Shown here piece after piece: positions 7,019-14,025 of a DNA stretch of 27,891 nucleotides. Both the position numbers and the translations under genes were made by a program. Source of the DNA: JBDTRY01 sp039931435 (GTDB taxonomy: Bacteria > Acidobacteriota > Thermoanaerobaculia > Gp7-AA8). The DNA is taken from NCBI GenBank assembly GCA_039931435.1, contig JBDTRY010000027.1, positions 1 through 27,891 of the forward strand, in the 5' to 3' direction. The first letter of the stretch is position 1. Each line of letters begins with the position of its first letter. Below the pieces are notes generated by a model. That model was not told where the DNA came from, did not search any database, and worked only from the letters and a program-made list of their open reading frames with translations.

Positions 7019-8061
7019 TGATTCTCGACACTCTAAAGCTCCACAGCTATCCGCGGGGTTCGGACAACTTTCCCGATCGGCGAGGCCATCCTTTCCTGAG
7101 CGCACTTCATATGACTGTTGCCGTCCTCACGTTGAGCGCTCACGCGGCGCTCGCATCCGGAACTGCTCAAGCCAATGCCCTGATCGATGTCGGCCGTTAT
7201 CACCTGCAGAGTAACCCCTGGGTGAACCTGCATCAGCGACTCCTTTACGAGGCCAGCTTCAAAACCGACCCGCCAGCAGGCTTGAAGCGTAGCGCGCTCT
7301 CGAAGTGGACGAGCGTGGTTGACAGCTACCGGAACTTTCTCGGCAAACGGAACCCGATCGTCGATCACGAACTCATCGCCATGAACCTCGCTCTATCCGG
7401 AACTGCCGGTGCCGATCTCCCCCCCGGCATTCCCCAGCCAGCAGCTTCGGCGCTGAAAACGGCCATGCCCCTGTACCGCACGGCACAGTGGGAGAAGGAC
7501 GACCGAATCAACCGCTTCTGGATGTCGCTGGCCAGACCACTGCTGGAGTCGGCGGCTGAGGAACTGATTGCGGCGAACGAGAAGGTTTACGGACTGCCGT
7601 TCCCGAAACGAATTACCGTCGACGTTTGTTCGTTTGCCTGGGAGTTTGGCGCGTACACGGTCGGAACCCCGGAGGCGGCCCATGTAGTCATCTCCAGCAC
7701 GGATCCGGGAAGCCAGGGCTTCCGAGCGCTCGAGTCACTGCTCCACGAACCCTCGCATATCCTCGTCGCTCCTGCCTCGGGCGCAATCGGCTCGGACCTC
7801 GTCAAAACCGCCGCCGAACTGAACCTCAAAATGCCACGGGGGCTCTGGCACGCCATCCTTTTCTATACCGCGGGTGAACTGACGCGGCGGGCACTGGCCG
7901 AACGGGGCGTGACGGACTACGCGCCTACCATCACCCTTATGTACAAAGGGGTCTACCCCGGTTTTCAGAAACCGCTGGAAACGCATTGGCAGGCATTTCT
8001 CGACGGCTCGGTCTCAAGGGATGCGGCCATCCGCGAGATCGTGAAGGAGACAGCTCATTGA
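7018..8061 (+). CDS. Secreted protein with HExxH motif, paralog 2 (putative metallopeptidase, uncharacterised)
   Basis: This is a tandem paralog of the preceding gene, matching it from VGRYHLQSN.W..LHQRL to the C-terminus with the same spacing. His243-Glu-Pro-Ser-His247 is the HExxH motif, and Glu287 in FYTAGELTRRAL lies 40 residues after it, exactly as in paralog 1. The frame starts with an ATG overlapping the previous stop. This gives 347 residues with an RR pair before the hydrophobic stretch FLSALHMTVAVLTLSAHAALASG. A start at ATG 7111 would shorten the protein to 316 residues but remove the positive charges of the signal peptide, so 7018 is preferred. Both copies keep the motif residues, so neither looks dead. 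It ends 17 nt before the convergent TPM gene. Confidence 0.7.
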   Translation: MILDTLKLHSYPRGSDNFPDRRGHPFLSALHMTVAVLTLSAHAALASGTAQANALIDVGRYHLQSNPWVNLHQRLLYEASFKTDPPAGLKRSALSKWTSVVDSYRNFLGKRNPIVDHELIAMNLALSGTAGADLPPGIPQPAASALKTAMPLYRTAQWEKDDRINRFWMSLARPLLESAAEELIAANEKVYGLPFPKRITVDVCSFAWEFGAYTVGTPEAAHVVISSTDPGSQGFRALESLLHEPSHILVAPASGAIGSDLVKTAAELNLKMPRGLWHAILFYTAGELTRRALAERGVTDYAPTITLMYKGVYPGFQKPLETHWQAFLDGSVSRDAAIREIVKETAH

Positions 8062-8078
8062 AGTGGCGTCAGCGAAGG

Positions 8079-9383
8079 TCACCACGATCCGCTGGCGCCG
8101 CCACCTCCGCCGTCGCCGCCGCCGCCAGAATATGAGCCCGAATCCGAGCCGGAACTCGACGAGTCCCATCCGGACGATGAGCCGCTTCCACCGGAGCCCG
8201 AGCCGGCGAAGCTCACCGGGAACAACCCGCTGGAGCCTCCCTTCAAAAAGCGAAAGAGACTGCGGAGGATAAGGAAGGCGATCGCAAGACAGGCGGTCGA
8301 GAGCAGAGACAACAATGCCATGCCCTTGATCGACGAATGAGACGCTGTTCCTGCCGCCGCTGCAGCAAATGCCTCCGCTGCCTCTCCCCCGCGGGCAACA
8401 TCCACGATGGCCTCCGTTCCGGTGACGATTCCGTCGGCCAGCTTTCCCCGTTGCGCGAGCGGTTTCACGATCTGATTGATGATCCGTTGTGCACGGGCGT
8501 CCGTGAGCGTCGACTCCAATCCGTAGCCGACTTCGATGCGCAGTTTGTGATCGTCGGCGAAAACGAAAAAGATGACGCCGTTGTCTTTGCCTTTCTGCCC
8601 CACTCCCCACTGATGGATGCTGCTGCTGGCCAGATCCTCGAGTGTCGTCTCCGCCGGTAGCCGCCGATCGATGAAGACGATCACCTGATTGGAAGTGTCC
8701 TCCTCGAACTGCAGGAGCTCTCCGTTCAGCGCTCGTGCCGCGTCCGGGCTGAGCACACCGGCACGATCGGTTACAAAGTCTCTGGGCTGGGCGGGGACGA
8801 TGAGATTCGAGCCTGTCTTCTCGAATCCCTGACCGACGGGCGCCAGAGGTGGAGACAGGATCTCAGGTTGGCGAACGGGACGAGTTGCAGACCCCTGCGG
8901 AAGCTCTCGCGCACCCGGGTGGGAACCCTGAACCGGCAAATTCCGCTCGTGACGCCAGCTGATGAACTCCTCACGAGCGTTCATGAAGAATCCCGTAGCA
9001 AAGAGAAGGAAGGGCAGGCTCAGAAGAAGACCCACGAAAATCGATGAAATCCGCTGCCACGTGCTGGAGGCGAGGCTGCTGCGGTTCCGTCCCCTCCTTC
9101 GGCCCGGAACCGCTTCGGCGAGCGCAAGCTGCTCGAGCGTGAAGGCGGCAGTGCGAATCTCCGTAGCGGTGGCATTCTCCAGACCGAACTGGTCCAGGGA
9201 CTTGTCCTCCAGACCAAGTTCGCGCAGGGCAGCGTAGGCACGCGCAAACGCATCGCCCGCGTCCGCGTTGGCGGCGATGGACGCGGCAAGGTCCTCGTCC
9301 GGACGAACATTGAAGGCTCGCTCGCGCAGCCGGGCCGCAGCTGCAGAAACAGCGAGAGAAACGGCCTGCGGTACTTTCGTCAT
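8079..9383 (-). CDS. TPM-domain membrane protein (YgcG-like)
   Basis: The protein has 434 residues from ATG 9383, preceded by GGTGAG; a TTG five codons upstream is less likely. The N-terminal 100 residues are an alanine-rich helical region (RLRERAFNVRPDEDLAASIAAN). A membrane helix follows (ISSIFVGLLLSLPFLLFATGFF), then a linker. The TPM domain begins FVTDRAGVLSPDAARALNGELLQFEEDTSNQVIVFID and contains QKGKDNGVIFFVFADDHKLRIEVGYGLE. A second membrane helix (ALLSLLSTACLAIAFLIL) leads to a glycine/serine-rich tail ending GGGGASGSW, which is typical of the family. TPM proteins have been linked to phosphatase activity and to photosystem or membrane-complex repair, but in most bacteria the role is unknown. 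It follows the TIGR02588 gene after 82 nt and may share its transcript. Confidence 0.85.
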   Translation of the reverse strand: MTKVPQAVSLAVSAAAARLRERAFNVRPDEDLAASIAANADAGDAFARAYAALRELGLEDKSLDQFGLENATATEIRTAAFTLEQLALAEAVPGRRRGRNRSSLASSTWQRISSIFVGLLLSLPFLLFATGFFMNAREEFISWRHERNLPVQGSHPGARELPQGSATRPVRQPEILSPPLAPVGQGFEKTGSNLIVPAQPRDFVTDRAGVLSPDAARALNGELLQFEEDTSNQVIVFIDRRLPAETTLEDLASSSIHQWGVGQKGKDNGVIFFVFADDHKLRIEVGYGLESTLTDARAQRIINQIVKPLAQRGKLADGIVTGTEAIVDVARGGEAAEAFAAAAAGTASHSSIKGMALLSLLSTACLAIAFLILRSLFRFLKGGSSGLFPVSFAGSGSGGSGSSSGWDSSSSGSDSGSYSGGGGDGGGGGASGSW

Positions 9384-9465
9384 GAAGAAGCTCACCAAAG
9401 AGCTTTTCAGGATTCTGCGCGTCCGTCAATCGGAGAGGTAAATTTTCGGGCCTGCCCCTACCCGG

Positions 9466-9858
9466 TCAGGGACCTTCGAATCCCTGAGCGAGCGCTTCGG
9501 CCGTGCAACCGCGCGGGTCGTGACGAAACACCACCCATCCATCCCGCTTCGATTTTCCGGGTACGAAGTCGAGCGTGAACTCAGCTCGTTCCACAACCGC
9601 GTCGCCACAGCGCAGCGAGACGTTGATCATTACCTGTTCGGCGGTCTTCGCGCTTGCGTTGGTGACGAGAACGGGCACGCGAAAACCGCTGGACGTGCTT
9701 GCCGCCACGCCCGTCTCGATGCGCAGGTCGGGAGCAGAGTCGCTCGTCATCAGGGCCTCACGGACCAGCACAGCAACGACGGCCACAATGAGAACAAGAC
9801 TGACGGCGAATACGGACCATTCCAGAACGTTTTTTTTCGGCTTCATATCTGGCTTCAT
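9466..9858 (-). CDS. TIGR02588-family protein
   Basis: The protein has 130 residues, starting at ATG 9858 or four codons later at ATG 9846. The start overlaps the stop of the upstream membrane-protein gene (ATGA), so the two are likely translationally coupled. KPKKN is followed by LEWSVFAVSLVLIVAVVAVLV, a single N-terminal membrane anchor. The soluble part (LRIETG....FRVPVLVTNASAKTAEQVMINVSLR...E.AEFTLDFVPGKSKRDGWVVFRHDP) has the look of an immunoglobulin-like beta sandwich on the outer face. TIGR02588 and TIGR02587 genes are known to occur side by side, and that pairing here supports both calls. Function is unknown. Open frame extending further upstream to 10218 lies inside the neighbour and is not used. 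Confidence 0.75.
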   Translation of the reverse strand: MKPDMKPKKNVLEWSVFAVSLVLIVAVVAVLVREALMTSDSAPDLRIETGVAASTSSGFRVPVLVTNASAKTAEQVMINVSLRCGDAVVERAEFTLDFVPGKSKRDGWVVFRHDPRGCTAEALAQGFEGP

Positions 9859-10745
9859 ATCTGTAGAAGGAGACGTCCCGCGGACGCTCCCAGTGATGCA
9901 GGGAAGGCGAGAACAACCGTGTGCCGGACCGCGATCTCCGGCGACACACCTGAAAACCGGCCGAAAAACCAGAGGATCGCCGCGGAAGTCACCAGAGCCA
10001 CGGCATAGGTGATGACAATTCCCAGAACGATATCGAGATTGCCTTCCACGTTCACGGCCTTCTCCGCACCGGTGAAGTCGATGAAGAAAAGAATGAATGC
10101 GGCCATGGCCATGGAAAAGAGCACGATGCCCAGCAGCCGCAGCGGCGAGGTCTCCATCCCGATGACCGTGATCTCCTGAGTGGGACCGACATTCGCGGCA
10201 AAGAGAATGGCGCCGCACAGGGCGACCACGAGTTGCTGGATGAACGCCCTGGTCTCTGAAGGTTTTCCATCGTCCTTGCCCTGATCGCCCGACCCGCCGT
10301 CTCTCGCTTCACCTCCCCGTCCTCCGGCTCCGAGTTGCGCGGCACCCACGGAGAATCCGATGGCCACCATCGCCGATTCGACGACGATCTTGCCAACGAT
10401 CTCATTACCGGAAACTCCGGGACCGATGCGCCCGATCAGATAGAGAGTCAGCGCCGAAACAACCAGTCCCAGCCCTGCTGCTTCAATCGAATCAATCACC
10501 ACCTCGACCCAGGTCGAATCATGCCGCATGCCTGAGAACCGGTTGTAGGCGAGAAGGAGCACCATGGTCACGGCCATCAGCAACAGCAGGCGTCGCGGCT
10601 CGGAAATGAAGCCGCTCCACCACATCTCCATCGTGTACAGCAGGGGTAAGCTGAACAGCAGACCCCCAGCCATTCCTCGGCCGTACTCCCGGAGCGAGTC
10701 GGCGACGGTCGGGCCCTCGGAGGACTTCTTCTTGCCTGCAGTCAC
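9855..10745 (-). CDS. TIGR02587-family integral membrane protein
   Basis: The protein has 296 residues with about seven or eight hydrophobic helices. The first part reads EYGRGMAGGLLFSLPLLYTMEMWW and is followed by RRLLLLMAVTMVLLLAYN, which I recognise as the TIGR02587 (DUF2391-like) family. A charged, glycine-rich loop (about residues 140-165) separates the helices into two bundles. The annotated start is GTG at 10745, yet the SD AAGGAG abuts that GTG with no spacer, so initiation may actually be elsewhere; the next in-frame ATG is Met25. It is the first gene of a coupled pair with TIGR02588, 41 nt after the 3D-domain gene. Function is unknown; the pair presumably forms a membrane complex. 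Confidence 0.78.
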   Translation of the reverse strand: MTAGKKKSSEGPTVADSLREYGRGMAGGLLFSLPLLYTMEMWWSGFISEPRRLLLLMAVTMVLLLAYNRFSGMRHDSTWVEVVIDSIEAAGLGLVVSALTLYLIGRIGPGVSGNEIVGKIVVESAMVAIGFSVGAAQLGAGGRGGEARDGGSGDQGKDDGKPSETRAFIQQLVVALCGAILFAANVGPTQEITVIGMETSPLRLLGIVLFSMAMAAFILFFIDFTGAEKAVNVEGNLDIVLGIVITYAVALVTSAAILWFFGRFSGVSPEIAVRHTVVLAFPASLGASAGRLLLQI

Positions 10746-10786
10746 CTCCTTCGCTACGGCACAAAGCGCGCCACCGGGACGAACTC

Positions 10787-11410
10787 TTAGTGATGGGAGG
10801 CTTGTTTTGGAGGATCGAGAAGATAGATCGTGACGTGGGAGCGGGAGACATAGCCTTTTCTGGCGAAAGGCAGCGCGGCCTTCGAGCCGGCGCCGACGAA
10901 GACATCCAGGTGCAGGCCGCGGAAGTGTCCCCGGTCGGAGGCGACGAAAACGCCGTCGTGGATGGTGCCATCAGGCAGACGGGTGCCTTTCAACTCCGGG
11001 ATGTAGAGTTTCGATCCAAGGGGGATCAGCCTCGGATCGACGGCCACGGTGCGATAGGGACGGAGTGGGCGCCCGAGACTGCCAATGCCGAATTTTGATC
11101 GAGCGATGCGGAAGCGAAACTGGCCGTCAACTTTCCGGTCGTACATGACCGTGCGTCCGTCCTTCAGCCAGCCCGTTCCTTCCATGACCAGGTCGGTGCG
11201 GAAGCGTCGTGTGGTGCAGGCGATGAGATGTCCGCGGGCCGTGCGGAGCTCGCTATCCGCTTTGCCGCGGTAGCGTGGCTTCGATTCATCGATGATCCAG
11301 TAGAAGGTGAGGACCGCGCGGCCGATTTTCTGACGCGGAGCTGCCCAGGCCGGTGACGAAAGTGAGAGCGCCAGGAGAAGAACCGCGATGAACCGCGTGG
11401 GATTGGTCAT
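10787..11410 (-). CDS. Secreted 3D-domain protein (MltA/RlpA-like double-psi barrel)
   Basis: The protein has 207 residues from ATG 11410, which directly precedes a signal peptide (MTNPTRFIAVLLLALSLSS, then PAWA-A). An ATG 17 codons upstream would place RRAITSK before it. Neither has a convincing SD, so the start is uncertain. The C-terminal half is a 3D domain with its three aspartates in order: TVAVDPRLIPLGSKLYIPE, GVFVASDRGHF and LHLDVFVG. These form the acidic cleft seen in the lytic transglycosylase MltA and in resuscitation-type factors. Action on peptidoglycan in the periplasm is the likely role. The N-terminal domain has FYW..DES and a CTTRRFR segment that I cannot assign. It heads a leftward series of four genes ending at the TPM gene. 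Confidence 0.85.
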   Translation of the reverse strand: MTNPTRFIAVLLLALSLSSPAWAAPRQKIGRAVLTFYWIIDESKPRYRGKADSELRTARGHLIACTTRRFRTDLVMEGTGWLKDGRTVMYDRKVDGQFRFRIARSKFGIGSLGRPLRPYRTVAVDPRLIPLGSKLYIPELKGTRLPDGTIHDGVFVASDRGHFRGLHLDVFVGAGSKAALPFARKGYVSRSHVTIYLLDPPKQASHH

Positions 11411-11494
11411 GATCGCTTTGGAGGTAATCGCACGCCTGGAGTGGCCGAGGAGGAAGCCCATCGTAGCAGTAATGGAAGAGGCCGGTGATTACTG

Positions 11495-11513
11495 GCGCGC
11501 AGGACCTGCGCGC
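11495..11513. repeat. 19-nt palindrome downstream of tRNA-Ala
   Basis: GCGCGCAGG-A-CCTGCGCGC has perfect 9-nt arms around one base. It lies between the 3' end of the leftward tRNA gene and the leftward 3D-domain gene, so it could act in termination or leader folding. No T-run follows on the transcribed strand, so a standard intrinsic terminator is not supported. Confidence 0.5.
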
Positions 11514-11625
11514 AGGATGAGGCTACTGACTGTCAGCCATCAATCAATCTCTGCGGACCTTCGGAGCAACGTCAGGGTAGAGAACGACAGACATCGAAGG
11601 CGGACGAGGAAAGAAGGTCAACAAC

Positions 11626-11702
11626 TGGTGGAGCTGATCGGGATCGAACCGACGACCTCCTGAGTGCGATTCAGGCGCTCTCCCAAACTGAGCTACAGCC
11701 CC
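11626..11702 (-). tRNA. tRNA-Ala (anticodon CGC), CCA encoded
   Basis: The reverse strand folds as a cloverleaf of 77 nt. The acceptor stem GGGGCTG/CAGCTCC contains the G3-U70 wobble pair that marks alanine tRNAs. The D arm is GCTC..GAGC. The anticodon stem CCTGA/TCAGG closes the loop ATCGCAC, with CGC at positions 34-36. The T arm is GTCGG-TTCGATC-CCGAT. A73 and a genome-encoded CCA end follow. CAACTGGTG flanks the gene on both sides (11622-11630 and 11702-11710). Confidence 0.97.
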
Positions 11703-11738
11703 AACTGGTGCCCCCCTCGAAAGCCGGGGGCCGGACGC

Positions 11739-11767
11739 ATTATTTCATCGGCAGGCTGGTTCGACAA
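11739..11767 (-). promoter_or_regulatory. Sigma70-type promoter of tRNA-Ala
   Basis: On the reverse strand TTGTCG (-35, at 11767-11762) is separated by 17 nt from AATAAT (-10, at 11744-11739). A GC-rich discriminator (GCGTCCGG) follows, as is usual in stringently controlled stable-RNA promoters. Transcription would begin near 11732, about 30 nt before the mature tRNA. The prediction rests on consensus similarity only. Confidence 0.5.
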
Positions 11768-11865
11768 TGGATCGTAAGCTTAGCAACCGGGAAGGTGGAA
11801 GAGATCCTTCGTTCGACGCTTATAAGATGACAGGCCATGTTGAACCATCAAATCCGACGTCCCGA

Positions 11866-11976
11866 GCCGGCGTCAGCCGGCGACGGACACGCAGCACCGG
11901 GCGTCAGCCCGGTGACAGCCGCGGAACGTAACAAACGTTTTCTCGGAGTTTCAGGCCGGCGCGGCACGTGCCGCGC
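11866..11976. repeat. Cluster of three short palindromes
   Basis: Two hairpins share the loop GTCA: GCCGGC-GTCA-GCCGGC (11866-11881) and CACCGGGC-GTCA-GCCCGGTG (11895-11914). An 18-nt perfect palindrome, GCGCGGCACGTGCCGCGC, lies at 11959-11976. The cluster leads into repeat module C and contains no coding frame I can support. It fills most of the non-coding stretch between tRNA-Ala and the EAL gene. Confidence 0.7.
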
Positions 11977-12025
11977 GAACCGCGGCGACAAAAGGGCGAA
12001 CTCTGCACGCGGCGTAACGGCCGGC

Positions 12026-12115
12026 GCAGGGTCGCACGGCGTGCGGCCGGTATTCATGGCGATTCCTGCAGACCCGGCCCACCCCTGATACCGGCCGCAT
12101 GCCATGCGGCCCTAC
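12026..12115. repeat. Paired-palindrome module C (90 bp)
   Basis: The left arm is GCAGGG then TCGCACG-G-CGTGCGGCCGG. The right arm is GGCCGCATG-C-CATGCGGCC ending CCTAC. The spacer resembles that of module B (TATTC..., GATTCCTGCAGAC). It lies 24 nt beyond the stop of the leftward EAL gene, so it could end that transcript. Confidence 0.8.
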
Positions 12116-12139
12116 AGAAGCGTGCGGTGACCAGGCTTC

Positions 12140-13843
12140 CTACTCCGAGGCTTCGACGAGATCGTCGATCTCGTCACGAACTTCCTTCTGGGGGCGGGCG
12201 ATGTAGTAGCCCTGCATCAGATCGATCCCCAGTTGTTTGCACCAGGCGTATTCCTCGGCGGTTTCGATTCCTTCGGCGATGGTCTGCGCACCGATCTTGT
12301 GCGCCAGCTCCACGAGCATCGTCACCAGGTCCTGCTTGATGGGCTCGACGGCCAGCGTGGAGATCAGCCCTTTGGTCACTTTCAAGTAGTCCGGTGCCAG
12401 CGCGGCAATGGCTTCCAGCGAGGCGTAGCCTGAGCCGGCGTCGTCGATGGCGATGTCGATGCCCCTGGAACGGAAGTCATCCAGAAGAACGCGGAAGCGT
12501 GCGTAGTCTTCGATGGCCGCCCGTTCGGTCAGCTCGAAAACGAACGACCCTTTGTGCTCGGAAAAGTAATTCACCATCTCGTGAAAGCGAAGCTCGGAGG
12601 ACTCGAACATTTCCGCTTCGAGGTTGACCAGGAACTTGCGGTCGCCGATCTCGATGGATTTCAGCCGCGCCAGACAACTGTCCAGAGCGAGCGCCTCCAG
12701 GTCCCACCCGAGTCTGTTTTCGCGGGCAAAGGAAAAAAGCATGTCCGAATTGCGGAACGAGGAGTTGGCCGGTCCACGCGTGAGAACCTCGAAGCCGAAG
12801 ATGCTTCCGTCCACGGAACGGACGATGGGTTGAAAGAGTGAGGTCACTTCCTTGCGGCGGATGATTTCACGCAGCTCGCGCGATAGTTGCCGGCGGCGGC
12901 TATGCTCCGCGGTGCGCACAGCATCGACGGATTTCTGCATGCCGGCGTAGATCTGCCGCTCCAGCCGGAGCTGCGTTTCATACTGCATGCAGACAGCTCC
13001 GGCGTAGAAGGCGATCTGCGACGAGTCCACCTTCGGAAATCGCTCGCGCATCTTCTTCACCAGCCGCTGGCGGATGGCGTCGGCCATCTCCTCGAGCGAT
13101 TCCTGCTTGAGTTTCCCGGTCCGGGTGTCGACGAAGACATAGAAGCTCGATCCAGCCACGCGGCTCACTGTGACCGTGGCCCCGCCCGGAAGGTTCTGGG
13201 AAACCTCGGCGGTGAGGATCTCTCCGATCTTGCGCAGAAACTCGTCGAAGAATGCCCAGCCGTAATCAGTCTCGATGGTCTCGAAGCTTTCGATGTCGAT
13301 GTGAATGATGCCCATCTCACCCTGCTCGATGAGGCGCTCCTTCAATCGATCGATCACCGCCGCGATCGGAGGGAGCGAGGTGGCAGGGTCGATGAGCGTG
13401 GTGCGCACCACCGGCGCCGCCGCTCCTTCGCTGGATGGCACCTCGTCCGCCTGCGTGCGGGGCTTCCGGCGCCGGGACAGAAGATCGCCGACACGTTTGA
13501 CCACCTCGCCGCGATGAATGGGCTTGACGAGATAGTCGTCGGCGCCGACCTGCAAACCGGTCAGCCGGTCCTTGACCTCTCCCCTTCCGGTAATGAGCAC
13601 GATGCCGATGCCGGCAGTTCGCTCGACGCTCTTCAGCGCCTGGCAGACATCCCACCCGCTTCGCTTCGGCATCTGCACGTCGAGCAAAGCCACAGCGGGC
13701 AATTCACGGCGCGCCAGTTCCAGAGCCTCTTCACCATCACGGGCAGTGATGACGTTGGTATCCAGGGAACGGAGAAAGACTTTAAGGAGCTCGAGCACAT
13801 CGGGATCATCGTCCGCGATGAGGACCGTCGAGGAACTACTCAT
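12140..13843 (-). CDS. Response regulator with degenerate GGDEF and EAL domains (c-di-GMP phosphodiesterase candidate)
   Basis: The protein has 567 residues. The receiver domain (1-120) has acidic Asp11/Asp12, phospho-acceptor Asp55 (LLDVQMP), Thr85 and Lys107 (VKP). The middle domain (about 145-310) is GGDEF-like (TLIDPATSLPP, HIDIESFETI), but its signature is AGSSF (230-234), so cyclase activity is unlikely. The EAL domain (about 325-555) carries EVL in place of EAL (352-354), Asn408, ELTER (437-441), IDDAGSGYAS (466-475), Lys488, AEGIE (523-527) and Gln544. Most metal-binding positions are therefore kept. Thr490 stands where KxD is usual. It probably hydrolyses c-di-GMP when phosphorylated by an unlinked histidine kinase, since none is in the window. 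No clear SD precedes ATG 13843. It is divergent from the phosphohexomutase gene. Confidence 0.9.
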   Translation of the reverse strand: MSSSSTVLIADDDPDVLELLKVFLRSLDTNVITARDGEEALELARRELPAVALLDVQMPKRSGWDVCQALKSVERTAGIGIVLITGRGEVKDRLTGLQVGADDYLVKPIHRGEVVKRVGDLLSRRRKPRTQADEVPSSEGAAAPVVRTTLIDPATSLPPIAAVIDRLKERLIEQGEMGIIHIDIESFETIETDYGWAFFDEFLRKIGEILTAEVSQNLPGGATVTVSRVAGSSFYVFVDTRTGKLKQESLEEMADAIRQRLVKKMRERFPKVDSSQIAFYAGAVCMQYETQLRLERQIYAGMQKSVDAVRTAEHSRRRQLSRELREIIRRKEVTSLFQPIVRSVDGSIFGFEVLTRGPANSSFRNSDMLFSFARENRLGWDLEALALDSCLARLKSIEIGDRKFLVNLEAEMFESSELRFHEMVNYFSEHKGSFVFELTERAAIEDYARFRVLLDDFRSRGIDIAIDDAGSGYASLEAIAALAPDYLKVTKGLISTLAVEPIKQDLVTMLVELAHKIGAQTIAEGIETAEEYAWCKQLGIDLMQGYYIARPQKEVRDEIDDLVEASE

Positions 13844-14025
13844 AAGACTGCGATTATGCGGGAAGCAGGCCAGTTCTGCGCATCAATCTCCTCCTCAAAC
13901 CGGGAGTTATGGCGGTCGCAGACATCAACAGGCATCGTTGCACGACAGGCGGCGGAAACGCTGTTGTGCTAAGGTTCAGGGCCCCGCTGCGGCGGGTGAA
14001 TCCGTAGAGGATCTGTGGGGAAGCG

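Noticed and set aside
5618..7105. A 495-codon open frame on the minus strand opposite the first HExxH gene
   Set aside because: It is a shadow of the plus-strand paralog genes: no SD or recognisable domain, and it runs through the repeat and the thioesterase remnant. The plus frame has a signal peptide and a matching paralog.
11711..11730. A second tRNA or its remnant beside tRNA-Ala
   Set aside because: The C-run/G-run pair and the CACCA-like string resemble a tRNA 3' end, but no cloverleaf can be drawn.
12887..13972. A 361-codon plus-strand frame opposite the REC-EAL gene
   Set aside because: The opposite strand carries a fully recognisable receiver-EAL protein; the plus translation is a His/Arg/Asp-rich antisense shadow.
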